Shown: positions 8,912 through 16,898, numbered from the stretch's first letter. The stretch is 64,000 nucleotides of DNA from Algoriphagus resistens (GCF_001442615.1 NZ_LMXN01000010.1:124001-188000), one strand, 5' to 3'. Notes: generated by a model not told the origin, from the sequence alone. Numbers and translations: made by a program.

Positions 8912-9886
8912 TCAGAACCATCTTTGGTTTTTCATTACTGCTGTTCTTGGCGTGATGTAGTAGCCTACAGAAAGCTCATGGGAGTTATTTCGGTAGTTGC
9001 TCAACACATTCAGGTTTTGGTCATAAGCGTAGCCCAACCTTAGTCGCTTGGTAGCAAAGATCTCGACAATCGCTGCCACAGCATTCCGGTTGTTCAGATT
9101 CTCCGGCAGATTATCGTTCCATATCTTCATGTTACTTCTATAAGATCCTCCTACCCAAATTCTATCGACGAATAAAAACATCGCGTTGATATCATAATTT
9201 GTAGGAGCTCCTTTTACTTCCCTGATCAGGAAGCTGGGTTTGAATTTAACAAGCTGACCAAAATCAACGATTGCCCCAGCAGTTAGGTAAAAGTGAAAAT
9301 CATGGTAGGCAAGGGCTACATCCTCTTTTTCCAGTGCTTTCTTACCGATCATATTGTACACACTAAAACCTGCATAAAATCTATCCGTGTTGAAAAACAA
9401 TCCGGTGTTCAGATTTGGAGTGGTTAGGTTAATTCTGCCATCTGGTATCTCCGAATCTGGATAATCATTCGGATCCAACATGCTCCCATCAATAGAATAT
9501 TGTGAGAATCCTGCACTTACACCCAGTCCCAGATGGCTTTTAGTCCCTGTCTGTATTCTGTAGGCATAGGTCAATAACCCACTGGTTGTCTTTGCCGGAC
9601 CTAAGTTGTCACTCAGAAATGACGCCCCAAATCCCATAGCACCTTCATTGGCAGATAAATCTGCCGTGACTGTGAAAGTTTCCGGAGCTCCCGGGAAGTT
9701 AATCCACTGGCTTCGGTAGGTAGACTGAATATAGGCTTCCTGCTTGTAGCCTGCGTAGCCTGGGTTGATATGCAACCCGTTGAAGATATACTGGCTAAAC
9801 TGTGGAAGCTGCTGCCCAAAAGTCTCCTCAGTAGCTAATACGGCCAGCAAAAAGGTCGCTGCAATAATCTTAAAAATAGTTTTCAT
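8912..9886 (-). CDS. PorP/SprF family type IX secretion outer-membrane protein
   Basis: This 324-residue beta-barrel protein has a signal peptide (about 1-24) followed by the family opening LPQFSQYIFNGLHINPGYAG and a barrel that closes with YDQNLNVLSNYRNNSHELSVGYY. PorP/SprF proteins are thought to anchor or help secrete specific type IX substrates at the cell surface. It forms a two-gene operon with the OmpA protein downstream (2-base gap). The usual partner, a giant adhesin with a type B sorting domain, is not adjacent. The start codon directly abuts a dispersed repeat (9887-9992), so its leader is supplied by that repeat. Confidence 0.93.
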   Translation of the reverse strand: MKTIFKIIAATFLLAVLATEETFGQQLPQFSQYIFNGLHINPGYAGYKQEAYIQSTYRSQWINFPGAPETFTVTADLSANEGAMGFGASFLSDNLGPAKTTSGLLTYAYRIQTGTKSHLGLGVSAGFSQYSIDGSMLDPNDYPDSEIPDGRINLTTPNLNTGLFFNTDRFYAGFSVYNMIGKKALEKEDVALAYHDFHFYLTAGAIVDFGQLVKFKPSFLIREVKGAPTNYDINAMFLFVDRIWVGGSYRSNMKIWNDNLPENLNNRNAVAAIVEIFATKRLRLGYAYDQNLNVLSNYRNNSHELSVGYYITPRTAVMKNQRWF

Positions 9887-9992
9887 ATGATTATAATTTG
9901 ATGTTATAGGTCACATGGAATCTTTGACGATTAAAATATTCATTGCCCTGAGTGTTTTAATGATGATTTTAAACGTGTCGATTTCCTATTCT
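9887..9992 (-). repeat. Dispersed intergenic repeat, type B, copy 1
   Basis: Directly upstream of the PorP/SprF start codon. It ends (minus strand) in the shared module GATTCCATGTGACC...AATTATAATCATATG. Its hairpin differs from type A: ACGATTAAAATATTCATT is followed after a short loop by AATGATGATTTTAAACGT, a nearly perfect 18-base inverted repeat. The closest relative is 36223-36327. Confidence 0.8.
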
Positions 9993-10020
9993 AATAATTT
10001 GTCTTTTAAAGGCCATAACC
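9993..10020 (-). repeat. Partial repeat module next to the type B copy
   Basis: AATTTGTCTTTTAAAGGCCATA is the conserved right module of the type A repeat (almost identical to bases near 61085-61105). The sequence then diverges. It is a truncated A copy in tandem with the type B copy, the reverse order of the pair at 36134-36327. Confidence 0.6.
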
Positions 10021-10655
10021 TGTCTCACATTGAATAAACATTCCCCAAAATGTTGATTGACTATTCTCGATATACTATGCTGTCTATTTTCATTCTGTCT
10101 CTGGACTTGATCAGTCTTTGATTAGCTGACATCCATCTTTTGTATTTATGCTCCTGGCCTGATTTGTCTATGGATTTCAATACCGATAGTATATTCTGGC
10201 CGCGCGGATTGGAGCATACCGATCTTTCTAGTAGTTCATTTATCCTAAAATATGATTACCTAACCTGTTAAATATAATAATCTCTGTGCAAAAAAATATA
10301 CTAATTCTTATATTTTAGGTCTATCATAACCTCTTAATCAGGTTAGCATGCCAGACTTTGATGGGCAGAATGGCCAGAAAATATCCATTGGTATTTTGAT
10401 TTGCTACTTCTCTCATTCCCCCAGTCTCTTCATTGCTGAGTTCAAAAGCAGCCAAAATTAGTAACAGGGAACTATTGAGAAATGGGTGGTTAAAAACTTC
10501 GTGTTAATCCTGCCCCTAGCTTGGGGAATTCCATGAGAGACAGTATCAGGCGGGTATTTCCTGGACTCGTAGAGCTATTCAATGCATACCATTGTGCTGA
10601 AATCTTTTGTATCTTAATCGCTTCTCCATTCTCAAAAAGTATATTCATAGCTAAC
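10021..10655. other. Long intergenic region with possible decayed coding sequence
   Basis: No intact gene was found. Two stop-free minus-strand frames without a start codon lie at 10324-10503 (60 codons) and 10061-10255 (65 codons). Their translations look protein-like but match nothing I recognise, and runs of this length can occur by chance. An in-frame 45-codon extension of the aldehyde dehydrogenase (10521-10655) does not resemble that family and is treated as non-coding. Confidence 0.35.
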
Positions 10656-12083
10656 ATGCCCACTAGTCAGTCAAGTCTGTTTTCCATTCCCGATATATTC
10701 TCCTCACAAGCTGTCAAGGCATCCCAATGGAAAAAATCAACTTTCCGCGAAAGAATTTCAAGGCTTAAATCAATCAGCGCTTGGATAAAAGAACATCAGC
10801 AGGATATCCGTAACGCATTACAGAACGATTTTGGTAAGCCTGAGGCCGAAACTGACCTGAGTGAAATCTATCCTGTGACCTCAGAAATCACACATACCCT
10901 AAAAAATCTGGAAAAATGGATGAGTCCGAAATCGGTGGGCAAGCCGCTGACCATGTTGGGAACTTCCGGAAAAATCTACCTGGAGCCCAAAGGCAGGTCC
11001 CTGATCATTGCTCCCTGGAACTATCCATTCAGTCTGGCCGTTGGCCCCCTGATTTCTGCATTGGCCGCAGGATGTACTGCTATCATTAAACCTTCTGAGC
11101 TTACCCCGCACACCTCCAATTTACTGGAAGAAATGATCACAGAACTTTTTGATCAGTCAGAAGTCGCTGTGATCCAGGGAGAAATAGAAACTTCGCAAGA
11201 ACTGCTGAAATTACCCTTTGACCATATATTCTTTACCGGGAGTCCCGCTGTAGGAAAAATCGTAATGAAAGCCGCCGCCGGGCATTTGACTTCTGTAACG
11301 TTGGAACTTGGAGGTAAATCACCTGTGATTATAGACCGCAACACCGATCTGAAGGATGCGGCTGGAAAAATACTCTGGGGGAAATTTATCAATTCTGGAC
11401 AAACCTGCATCGCTCCTGATTACATTCTGGCTCATGAAGAGGTTCTCAGTGAACTTTTGATGGAGCTCAAAGTCGGAATACAAAAAATGTACGATTCCAA
11501 CTATAAAGGTATAGAGCACTCTCCGGATCTTTCCAGAATAGTCAATGACAAACATTTCAATCGTCTCACTGACTATATCGCAGATGCAGAGAAACTTGGT
11601 GCAAAAATAGAATTTGGAGGGCACTACAATCCGGCCACACGGTATATAGAGCCTACAATTCTCCTGGATGTCCAGGACAACATGAAAATCATGCAAGAGG
11701 AAATTTTCGGCCCAATCCTCCCTGTCAAAACGTATCAAAACCTAGAGGAAGCAATGGACTACATCAATTCAAGACCAAAACCACTCGCGCTTTACCATTT
11801 TGGAAATGATAAAGACAATCATGAAAAAGTCCTGCAGGAAACCAGCTCCGGAAATGTGGTTATCAACGATTGTGTCCTGCATTATTCACACCCTAATCTT
11901 CCCTTTGGGGGAGTGAATAACAGTGGAATTGGAAAAGCGCATGGCTATTTTGGATTTCTGGAATTCAGTAATCAAAAAGGTGTACTCAGGCAACGTGTCG
12001 GCATGACCAACTTAACCCTTCTCCGTCCTCCGTACGGTCTAAAGGCCAAGCAATTGATTTCCTCACTTATCAAATGGTTTTAG
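10656..12083 (+). CDS. Aldehyde dehydrogenase family protein
   Basis: This 475-residue cytoplasmic enzyme oxidises aldehydes to acids with NAD(P)+. Family landmarks are APWNYPFSLAVGPL (cofactor pocket), ELGGKSPVII with the general-base glutamate, GQTCIAPDYIL with the catalytic cysteine, and EEIFGPILPV. The sequence and length fit the fatty-aldehyde class (ALDH3-like), including the C-terminal LPFGGVNNSGIGKAHG. The start at ATG 10656 (MPTSQSS) is preferred: the upstream extension adds 45 residues that do not look like any ALDH. A type A repeat begins 4 bases after its stop and fills the whole gap to the esterase gene. Confidence 0.93.
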   Translation: MPTSQSSLFSIPDIFSSQAVKASQWKKSTFRERISRLKSISAWIKEHQQDIRNALQNDFGKPEAETDLSEIYPVTSEITHTLKNLEKWMSPKSVGKPLTMLGTSGKIYLEPKGRSLIIAPWNYPFSLAVGPLISALAAGCTAIIKPSELTPHTSNLLEEMITELFDQSEVAVIQGEIETSQELLKLPFDHIFFTGSPAVGKIVMKAAAGHLTSVTLELGGKSPVIIDRNTDLKDAAGKILWGKFINSGQTCIAPDYILAHEEVLSELLMELKVGIQKMYDSNYKGIEHSPDLSRIVNDKHFNRLTDYIADAEKLGAKIEFGGHYNPATRYIEPTILLDVQDNMKIMQEEIFGPILPVKTYQNLEEAMDYINSRPKPLALYHFGNDKDNHEKVLQETSSGNVVINDCVLHYSHPNLPFGGVNNSGIGKAHGYFGFLEFSNQKGVLRQRVGMTNLTLLRPPYGLKAKQLISSLIKWF

Positions 12084-12086
12084 CTA

Positions 12087-12179
12087 GATGAAATCGAGCA
12101 TGACTCAAGCATCACACACCGGGATGATTATAAGGCATGCGAGATTCCATATGGCCCTTAAAAGACAAATTATAAACAC
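12087..12179 (+). repeat. Dispersed intergenic repeat, type A, copy 2
   Basis: The element fills the 96-base gap between the aldehyde dehydrogenase stop (12083) and the esterase start (12180). It opens GATGAAATCGAGCATG, continues TCACACACCGGGATGATTATAAGG and CATGCGAGATTCCATATGGCC, and ends ACAAATTATAAACAC directly before ATG. The central stem is degenerate here (TGACTC / GCATCA). Confidence 0.85.
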
Positions 12180-13052
12180 ATGAAAATCCCATTGTTCAGA
12201 AATTCAATCCTTCACTTTTTGGTTATCTGCGTCTTTTGGGGGTGTAGTGCAGATCCAGATGAGGGTCCAATCCGAACCTTAGAGAAAAAAACGGAGCTAA
12301 ATCTACCGTACGGGACAGCAGCAAACCAACTTCTGGACATTTACCTACCGGCAGAAAGGTCTGTAGAAACAACCCGGCTTCTTCTATATATACATGGTGG
12401 GGCATGGATAAATGGAAGCAAAGAGGAATTTGTGGGTTTTAGGAAAAGTATGGAGGGAATCTTCCCGGACTATGCGTTTGCGTCAATCAACTATAGCCTA
12501 TATGACTTTGAATCAGGCAGCAATAAATTCCCTGCCCAAGAAAATGATGTACTCGATGCGATCAATTTTGTCATTTCCAAGTCTTCAGAATGGAATATTT
12601 CTGACAGAATCGTTTTGGCCGGTGCCAGTGCAGGAGGGCATTTGGCCTTATTGCATGCCTATAAACATCAGGAAATCGGAAATATCCAGGCAGTAATCGC
12701 TTTCTTCCCGCCTACAGATCTTGCTGCCTTGTATAACATTAGTCCAATTACCACCCAGGTAGGTTTGCAAGGCTTAGTTGGCGGAACTCCCCAATCCGAT
12801 CCGGATGCCTTCGCTGCATCCAGTCCAATCCATTTTGTGGATGAAGAATCTGTGCCTACTATCTTCTTCCATGGCACACTGGATAGAATTGTACCTATTT
12901 CTCAGAGCGAAAGCTTGGCTGGGTCACTTAAGTCAGCAGGCGTGAACTATAAATTCACCATAGTGCCAGATCAGGGACATGGCTTCCAAGAGGCAATTTA
13001 TCCACCTTTGCTACAAGAGGCTGCCTTATTTTTGGAAAATAACAAGCAATAA
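12180..13052 (+). CDS. Alpha/beta hydrolase, carboxylesterase-like lipoprotein
   Basis: The 290-residue protein has a lipoprotein signal (lipobox FWGC, Cys22) and an alpha/beta-hydrolase domain. The oxyanion motif YIHGGAW is near residue 70 and the nucleophile elbow GASAGGH near residue 145. Asp in HGTLDRIVP and His in DQGHGF complete the triad. This HGG/GxSxGG layout is typical of esterases of the hormone-sensitive-lipase/kynurenine-formamidase type (BD-FAE like), which often deacylate sugars or small esters. The protein probably sits on the outer or inner membrane facing the periplasm. Its start codon is the last base triplet of a type A repeat, so its leader is repeat-derived. Confidence 0.9.
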   Translation: MKIPLFRNSILHFLVICVFWGCSADPDEGPIRTLEKKTELNLPYGTAANQLLDIYLPAERSVETTRLLLYIHGGAWINGSKEEFVGFRKSMEGIFPDYAFASINYSLYDFESGSNKFPAQENDVLDAINFVISKSSEWNISDRIVLAGASAGGHLALLHAYKHQEIGNIQAVIAFFPPTDLAALYNISPITTQVGLQGLVGGTPQSDPDAFAASSPIHFVDEESVPTIFFHGTLDRIVPISQSESLAGSLKSAGVNYKFTIVPDQGHGFQEAIYPPLLQEAALFLENNKQ

Positions 13053-13074
13053 AAAACCCCGCAGATGCGGGGTT
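13051..13074 (-). terminator. Terminator of the sigma factor operon, possibly bidirectional
   Basis: AACCCCGC (13055-13062) pairs with GCGGGGTT (13067-13074). Minus-strand transcription then meets a run of T (13056-13051). It sits between two convergent units and may also stop the esterase transcript. Confidence 0.85.
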
Positions 13075-13083
13075 ACCATGTTT

Positions 13084-13317
13084 TCAGACTCGCTCGAGCC
13101 CCGTAGATTGAGCTCTCTTTTTGATCGCCTGTACTACTTTCTCAGAAGGTTGGAGCTGGATCTGTTCCATTTGCTCTATAGTGCTCAGCATTTCCACATA
13201 TTCTTGCATCAGTGAATTATCACTATGCAAGGCTTGCACGAAGAGTTCTTGCTCTACCTCCGACATTTCCTGGTAAATATACCTTACCAGTTCATTTGGG
13301 GTAAATGGTTTTGTCAT
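13084..13317 (-). CDS. Small protein cotranscribed with the sigma factor
   Basis: This 77-residue protein (MTKPFTPNELVRYIYQEMS..., ending QSTGLERV) is soluble, mostly helical and acidic, with no membrane segment and no Cys/His zinc motif. It overlaps the 3' end of the sigma factor gene by about 25 bases in another frame, so the two are translationally coupled. Small genes in this position after ECF sigma genes often encode anti-sigma or accessory proteins. That role is inferred from position only. The start at 13317 is preferred over the ATG at 13323 because the protein then begins with the MTKPF stretch; both are possible. Confidence 0.75.
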   Translation of the reverse strand: MTKPFTPNELVRYIYQEMSEVEQELFVQALHSDNSLMQEYVEMLSTIEQMEQIQLQPSEKVVQAIKKRAQSTGLERV

Positions 13318-13894
13318 ATGCAAAATTTAGTTGTTTCATTTTCTTCCTCAGGTGAATCAGCGCGTATCGCATTCTTCCCAGGGCGGTATTTATACTTACA
13401 CCTGTCTGATCTGCTATCTCCTGGAAGCTCATGTCCAGATAATGCCGCATAATCAGAACTTGTTTTTGAGACTCAGGAAGCTCCTCTATCAGACGCTTCA
13501 CAAGCTCAATATTCTCTTCTCTTACCTGACGGTCCTCTACATTTTCCTCCGCAAATTTCAGGGAATTGAAAATATTGGAACCATCCTCCATTAGTATTGT
13601 AGGATATCTTTTGGCCTTTCTAAAATAATCAATGGCCAGATTATGGGATATCCGCATTACCCAAGGCTGAAATTTTCCCTCTTCGTTGTATTTATCTGAA
13701 TTAAGCGTCTTGACCACCTTAACAAATACATCTTGAAGCAAATCTTCAGCTACTTTCTGATCCTTAACGATCAAAAATATGGTAGTATACATTTTACTTT
13801 GGTATCGATCTACCAATAGATCAAAGGCAGCATCACTACCATTCCGATACTGTGCTATCAATTCGCTGTCCTTAGGACCAATTCGTTTACTCAT
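13292..13894 (-). CDS. RNA polymerase sigma-70 factor, ECF-like
   Basis: The 200-residue protein shows sigma region 2 (about 25-95) with FDLLVDRYQSKMYTT, DLLQDVFVKVVKTL and WVMRISHNLAIDYFR for core binding and -10 recognition. Region 4 (about 135-185) has LPESQKQVLIMRHYLDMSFQEIA and GVSINTALGRMRYALIHLRK as the helix-turn-helix. It lacks sigma regions 1 and 3, so it belongs to the ECF/group 4 type. Close relatives are widespread single-copy sigma factors in Bacteroidota. Its regulon is unknown here. It leads a two-gene operon with the overlapping small gene and ends at the terminator 13051-13074. Confidence 0.93.
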   Translation of the reverse strand: MSKRIGPKDSELIAQYRNGSDAAFDLLVDRYQSKMYTTIFLIVKDQKVAEDLLQDVFVKVVKTLNSDKYNEEGKFQPWVMRISHNLAIDYFRKAKRYPTILMEDGSNIFNSLKFAEENVEDRQVREENIELVKRLIEELPESQKQVLIMRHYLDMSFQEIADQTGVSINTALGRMRYALIHLRKKMKQLNFAYDKTIYPK

Positions 13895-14242
13895 TTTAAG
13901 TTGGTTTATTATAAACGTAAAGGTCTAGGCCATAGTATCTGATAAGAGTGAAAGATATAGAAAGGTTTTTAAAAGTATGATTTCAAAAACAACTCTGCAA
14001 AAAAAACCGGGAATTTTATCTTACAAAGGAGGTCAAACTCATATTCCGAATTTTATTTCATAAAATATGCGTATAGCAAAATTTTATTAGAAACAATTGC
14101 AATTCAGAATTTCAATCGACCAATGTTTATGCCAAAAAATGTTAAAATCAGCTTCCTATTCAAAGTAATTTGCGATAAACCAAACGCGGGATTTCAACCG
14201 CATTGTGTAACTTCGTGGTGATAGAAATTTAAAAATACAACA
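13895..14242. other. Divergent intergenic region sigma factor / DUF3127 gene
   Basis: 348 AT-rich bases with promoters for both directions. TAACTTCG at 14208-14215, 28 bases before the DUF3127 start, is one base off the Bacteroidota -7 consensus TAnnTTTG but lacks a convincing -33 element. No gene, repeat copy or strong hairpin was seen. Confidence 0.4.
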
Positions 14243-14590
14243 ATGGAATTGAGTGGAAAAGTAATCCAAAAACTACCCGAAGTAGGTGGAAATTCAAAAA
14301 GTGGCAACGCCTGGAGAAAGCAGGAGTTCATTTTAGAAACAGGTGGGCAATACCCTAAAAAGGTCTGTGTAGCGCTTTGGGGTGATAAAATCGATCAATT
14401 TTCTGTTAATGCAGGCGAAAATGTTACTTTGGGTATAGATGTGGAAAGTAGAGAATACAATGGCAGATGGTACACTGAAGTAAAAGCCTTCAAAGTAGAG
14501 AGAAACGGCGGAGGATCTGCTGCCCATACCTCCATGCCTGAGGTGGATACCTTTCATTCTGAAGGAGAAGAGGACAAATTACCATTCTAA
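14243..14590 (+). CDS. DUF3127 domain protein with SSB-like acidic tail
   Basis: The 115-residue protein matches DUF3127, a Bacteroidota family of small OB-fold-like proteins (MELSGKVIQKLPEVGGNSKSGNAWRKQEFI; VCVALWGDKIDQF). The C-terminus is disordered and ends EGEEDKLPF. That is strikingly like the acidic tip of single-stranded DNA-binding proteins (DDDIPF type), the docking peptide for repair and replication enzymes. A nucleic-acid-binding role is plausible from both features but not proven. The next gene starts 12 bases downstream in the same direction, suggesting a two-gene operon. Confidence 0.88.
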   Translation: MELSGKVIQKLPEVGGNSKSGNAWRKQEFILETGGQYPKKVCVALWGDKIDQFSVNAGENVTLGIDVESREYNGRWYTEVKAFKVERNGGGSAAHTSMPEVDTFHSEGEEDKLPF

Positions 14591-14602
14591 AAAACTTCTG
14601 CC

Positions 14603-15064
14603 ATGTGGGACGATGAAGATGACGATGAGGCAGGCTGGGACGAGGACGATGAGTTCGATGCACGCAAGGAGCACGAAAAAATTTATAAGCATCCTCTGAT
14701 GAAAAAGGCCAAGGATATCTTTGCCTTGACCCGTGCTCTGGTAGGAAGTTTGGATGAGGCCAGAAAAGAGCTCTATGGCAACATCATGATGGAAGATGCT
14801 ATGGTAATGAGTGCCAAGTTTGCCGGAGCGGAAGGTATTTCTGACTACGTGCTAAAAATGGAGAAAGCTGTAATCATGAAAGTTCATGCAAAAAGCCTCA
14901 ACTCAATGACCTATCAACTTGGAATGGAAGAAACCCACGCAGAAGAGCATTTGGAGCTGTTGCGGGAAGCGATACAGGAATATCGCCTGCTCTTTATTGA
15001 GTGGATTAAGGGATTCGACCAAAGTGAGAAATATGATGACGGCTGGGGAATCTTTACTGATTAA
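14603..15064 (+). CDS. Conserved acidic helical protein of unknown function
   Basis: This 153-residue soluble protein begins with a very acidic tract (MWDDEDDDEAGWDEDDEFDA) and continues as predicted helices (KHPLMKKAKDIFALTRALVGS; MEETHAEEHLELLREAIQEYR). It has no signal peptide or membrane segment. I do not recognise a characterised family. It follows the DUF3127 gene after 12 bases and is probably cotranscribed with it. Its stop codon overlaps by 4 bases (TTAA) the stop of a small convergent membrane-protein gene at 15061-15204. Confidence 0.85.
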   Translation: MWDDEDDDEAGWDEDDEFDARKEHEKIYKHPLMKKAKDIFALTRALVGSLDEARKELYGNIMMEDAMVMSAKFAGAEGISDYVLKMEKAVIMKVHAKSLNSMTYQLGMEETHAEEHLELLREAIQEYRLLFIEWIKGFDQSEKYDDGWGIFTD

Positions 15065-15204
15065 TTCCTTCCAAACTGAAAACCAAAGTAAGCTCCAACT
15101 CCCATTAAAACTAAGGTAATCCCTCCTAAAAGGATTAGTACGTCCAAGGGGATTTCCCACGGAACATCTCCTATCTTAAATCGAACAGTCTTTTTCCAAT
15201 TCAT
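15061..15204 (-). CDS. Small single-span membrane protein (47 aa)
   Basis: A short ATG-to-TAA frame encodes MNWKKTVRFKIGDVPWEIPL followed by one hydrophobic span (about 20-42, with VLILLGGITLVLMGVG) and a polar end GFQFGRN. The composition, an amphipathic N-terminus and one clean membrane helix, looks like a real small protein. Its stop overlaps the upstream convergent gene by exactly 4 bases, as in three other convergent pairs in this window. Against it, the plus-strand terminator at 15214-15245 implies the opposite strand is transcribed through it. It may be read from purE read-through. No function can be assigned. Confidence 0.5.
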   Translation of the reverse strand: MNWKKTVRFKIGDVPWEIPLDVLILLGGITLVLMGVGAYFGFQFGRN

Positions 15205-15213
15205 GGCAATCAA

Positions 15214-15245
15214 AATGCGGCTCTTTTCAGCCGCATTTTTTTATT
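15214..15245. terminator. Bidirectional terminator between purE and the 14-15 kb operon
   Basis: AATGCGGCT (15214-15222) pairs with AGCCGCATT (15229-15237) over a 6-base loop. A long T run follows on the plus strand and a shorter one on the minus strand. It terminates the DUF3127 operon and probably purE. Confidence 0.82.
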
Positions 15246-15756
15246 TCTTAAGTATCTCTTTCCAGCCTTTAGCTTCTATTTGGGCAGCTGATTCCTCCAC
15301 TTTTTCCTTAAGCGTATTTTTATAAACATCCAGGCGCCCTCCCACTTCAGCGTCAAAAGAACCAACAATTGATGCTGCCAGAATTCCTGCATTTTTTCCC
15401 CCATTCAAGGCTACTGTAGCTACAGGGATGCCACCCGGCATCTGTAAAATGGACAAAATACTATCCCATCCATCGATGGAATTAGAGCTTTTGATAGGTA
15501 CGCCTATTACAGGCAGGCTCGTCATTGATGCCACCATCCCCGGTAAATGTGCTGCTCCACCCGCTCCTGCTACGATCACTTTGAGGCCTCTCTCACGTGC
15601 AGAATGCGCATAATCAATCATCCGTTGCGGGGTTCGGTGCGCAGATACTACCGTCAATTCATACGTTACCCCCAATTCTTCGAGCATCTGCGCAGCTTCA
15701 GCCATGACCGGAAGATCCGACTGGCTCCCCATGATAATACCTACCTGTGGATTCAT
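15241..15756 (-). CDS. purE: N5-carboxyaminoimidazole ribonucleotide mutase
   Basis: PurE converts N5-CAIR to CAIR in purine biosynthesis. The 171-residue length and the GIIMGSQSDLPVM start (substrate phosphate loop) are characteristic, as are VVSAHRTPQRMIDYAHSA with the catalytic His, VIVAGAGGAAHLPGMVA, and MPGGIPVATVALNGGKNAG. This is the class I form that works with PurK. Its start codon overlaps the purK stop by one base (TAATG), so the pair is translationally coupled. Confidence 0.97.
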   Translation of the reverse strand: MNPQVGIIMGSQSDLPVMAEAAQMLEELGVTYELTVVSAHRTPQRMIDYAHSARERGLKVIVAGAGGAAHLPGMVASMTSLPVIGVPIKSSNSIDGWDSILSILQMPGGIPVATVALNGGKNAGILAASIVGSFDAEVGGRLDVYKNTLKEKVEESAAQIEAKGWKEILKK

Positions 15757-16898
15757 TATATAGATTTGATTTTGATTAATTCTTTGATTCGCTTTGCTTT
15801 TTCCTTTAAGCCGGTTACAGTATCAGATAAAATGGTCACATGTCCCATTTTTCTAAATGGCTTGGTGATTTTTTTTCCATACAAATGAATATAAACCCCC
15901 TGCTCCGCCAATGCCTCATCCTGTCCTTCTACCAATACAGGACCGGTGAAACCATCTTCCCCGAGCAAATTGATCATAGCAGCAGGACATCTCAGGTCAG
16001 GATTTCCCAGGGGCCAATTCATCACAGACCGTAAATGCTGCTCAAACTGGGAAGTAAAATTGGCCTCTATGGTATGGTGTCCACTGTTATGGGGCCGGGG
16101 TGCCACTTCATTCACCAGAACCTCACCCTCTTTTGTCACAAACATTTCCACGGCCAGAATCCCCACCATTCCCAGTTTCAAAATCACGTCCTTGGCAATC
16201 TGTTCTGCTTTTTGAGCAACTTCCTGGGAGATTTCTGCAGGTGCAAAAAGAAACTCCACCAAATTGGCAGTCGGATGAAAAGCACATTCCACCGCCGGAT
16301 ATGCAACCAGATCACCGGATTCATTTCTTGCCACCGTGACGGCAATCTCCTTGTCAAAATCAATCAGTTTCTCCAACAGCCCCGGTGCATCAAAAGCATA
16401 TTCCAAATCAGCATCCGTTCTCAAGACCTGCACACCCCGCCCGTCGTAGCCTTCTTTACCCAACTTATTTACTGCCGGAAGAAAGCTGGAATTGTGGATA
16501 ACTTCTGCTTTGTCTGAGGTTAATACAAAATCAGCTGTTGGAATTCCATGCAGCTGATAAAATTGTTTTTGCTTACGCTTATCTTTTATCAAACTTAGGA
16601 TATCCGGCTGTGGATAAACTTTTTTCCCTTCACGCTGCAATTTCTCAAGAGCCTCAGTATTAACACTTTCAATCTCTACCGTAATCACATCACATCCATG
16701 TCCAAAAGCATAAACCGTGTCAAAATCCTTGAGAGAACCCACCGTAAACCGTTGGGCGAGATCTTTGCACGGTGCATTTGGATCTGGGTCCAAAATGTGG
16801 ATATCTTGATTGTAGTTGATCGCCGACTGAATTAGCATTCTGCCCAATTGACCTCCTCCGAGGACTCCCAAGACCGGGGATTGCGATGGTATAGCCAT
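15756..16898 (-). CDS. purK: 5-(carboxyamino)imidazole ribonucleotide synthase
   Basis: PurK makes N5-CAIR from AIR, bicarbonate and ATP, supplying PurE. The 380-residue ATP-grasp protein opens with VLGVLGGGQLGRMLIQSA. It has the grasp-fold ATP site with LPAVNKLGKEGYDGRGVQVLR, the metal/nucleotide residues in VLVNEVAPRPHNSGHHT, and the C-terminal domain typical of the family. It is the first gene of a two-gene purK-purE operon, and the regulatory input for purine is not visible upstream. Confidence 0.97.
   Translation of the reverse strand: MAIPSQSPVLGVLGGGQLGRMLIQSAINYNQDIHILDPDPNAPCKDLAQRFTVGSLKDFDTVYAFGHGCDVITVEIESVNTEALEKLQREGKKVYPQPDILSLIKDKRKQKQFYQLHGIPTADFVLTSDKAEVIHNSSFLPAVNKLGKEGYDGRGVQVLRTDADLEYAFDAPGLLEKLIDFDKEIAVTVARNESGDLVAYPAVECAFHPTANLVEFLFAPAEISQEVAQKAEQIAKDVILKLGMVGILAVEMFVTKEGEVLVNEVAPRPHNSGHHTIEANFTSQFEQHLRSVMNWPLGNPDLRCPAAMINLLGEDGFTGPVLVEGQDEALAEQGVYIHLYGKKITKPFRKMGHVTILSDTVTGLKEKAKRIKELIKIKSI

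Noticed and set aside
10521..10655. In-frame N-terminal extension of the aldehyde dehydrogenase
   Set aside because: The extra 45 residues do not resemble the family, which starts near MPTSQSS; ATG 10656 explains the protein fully.
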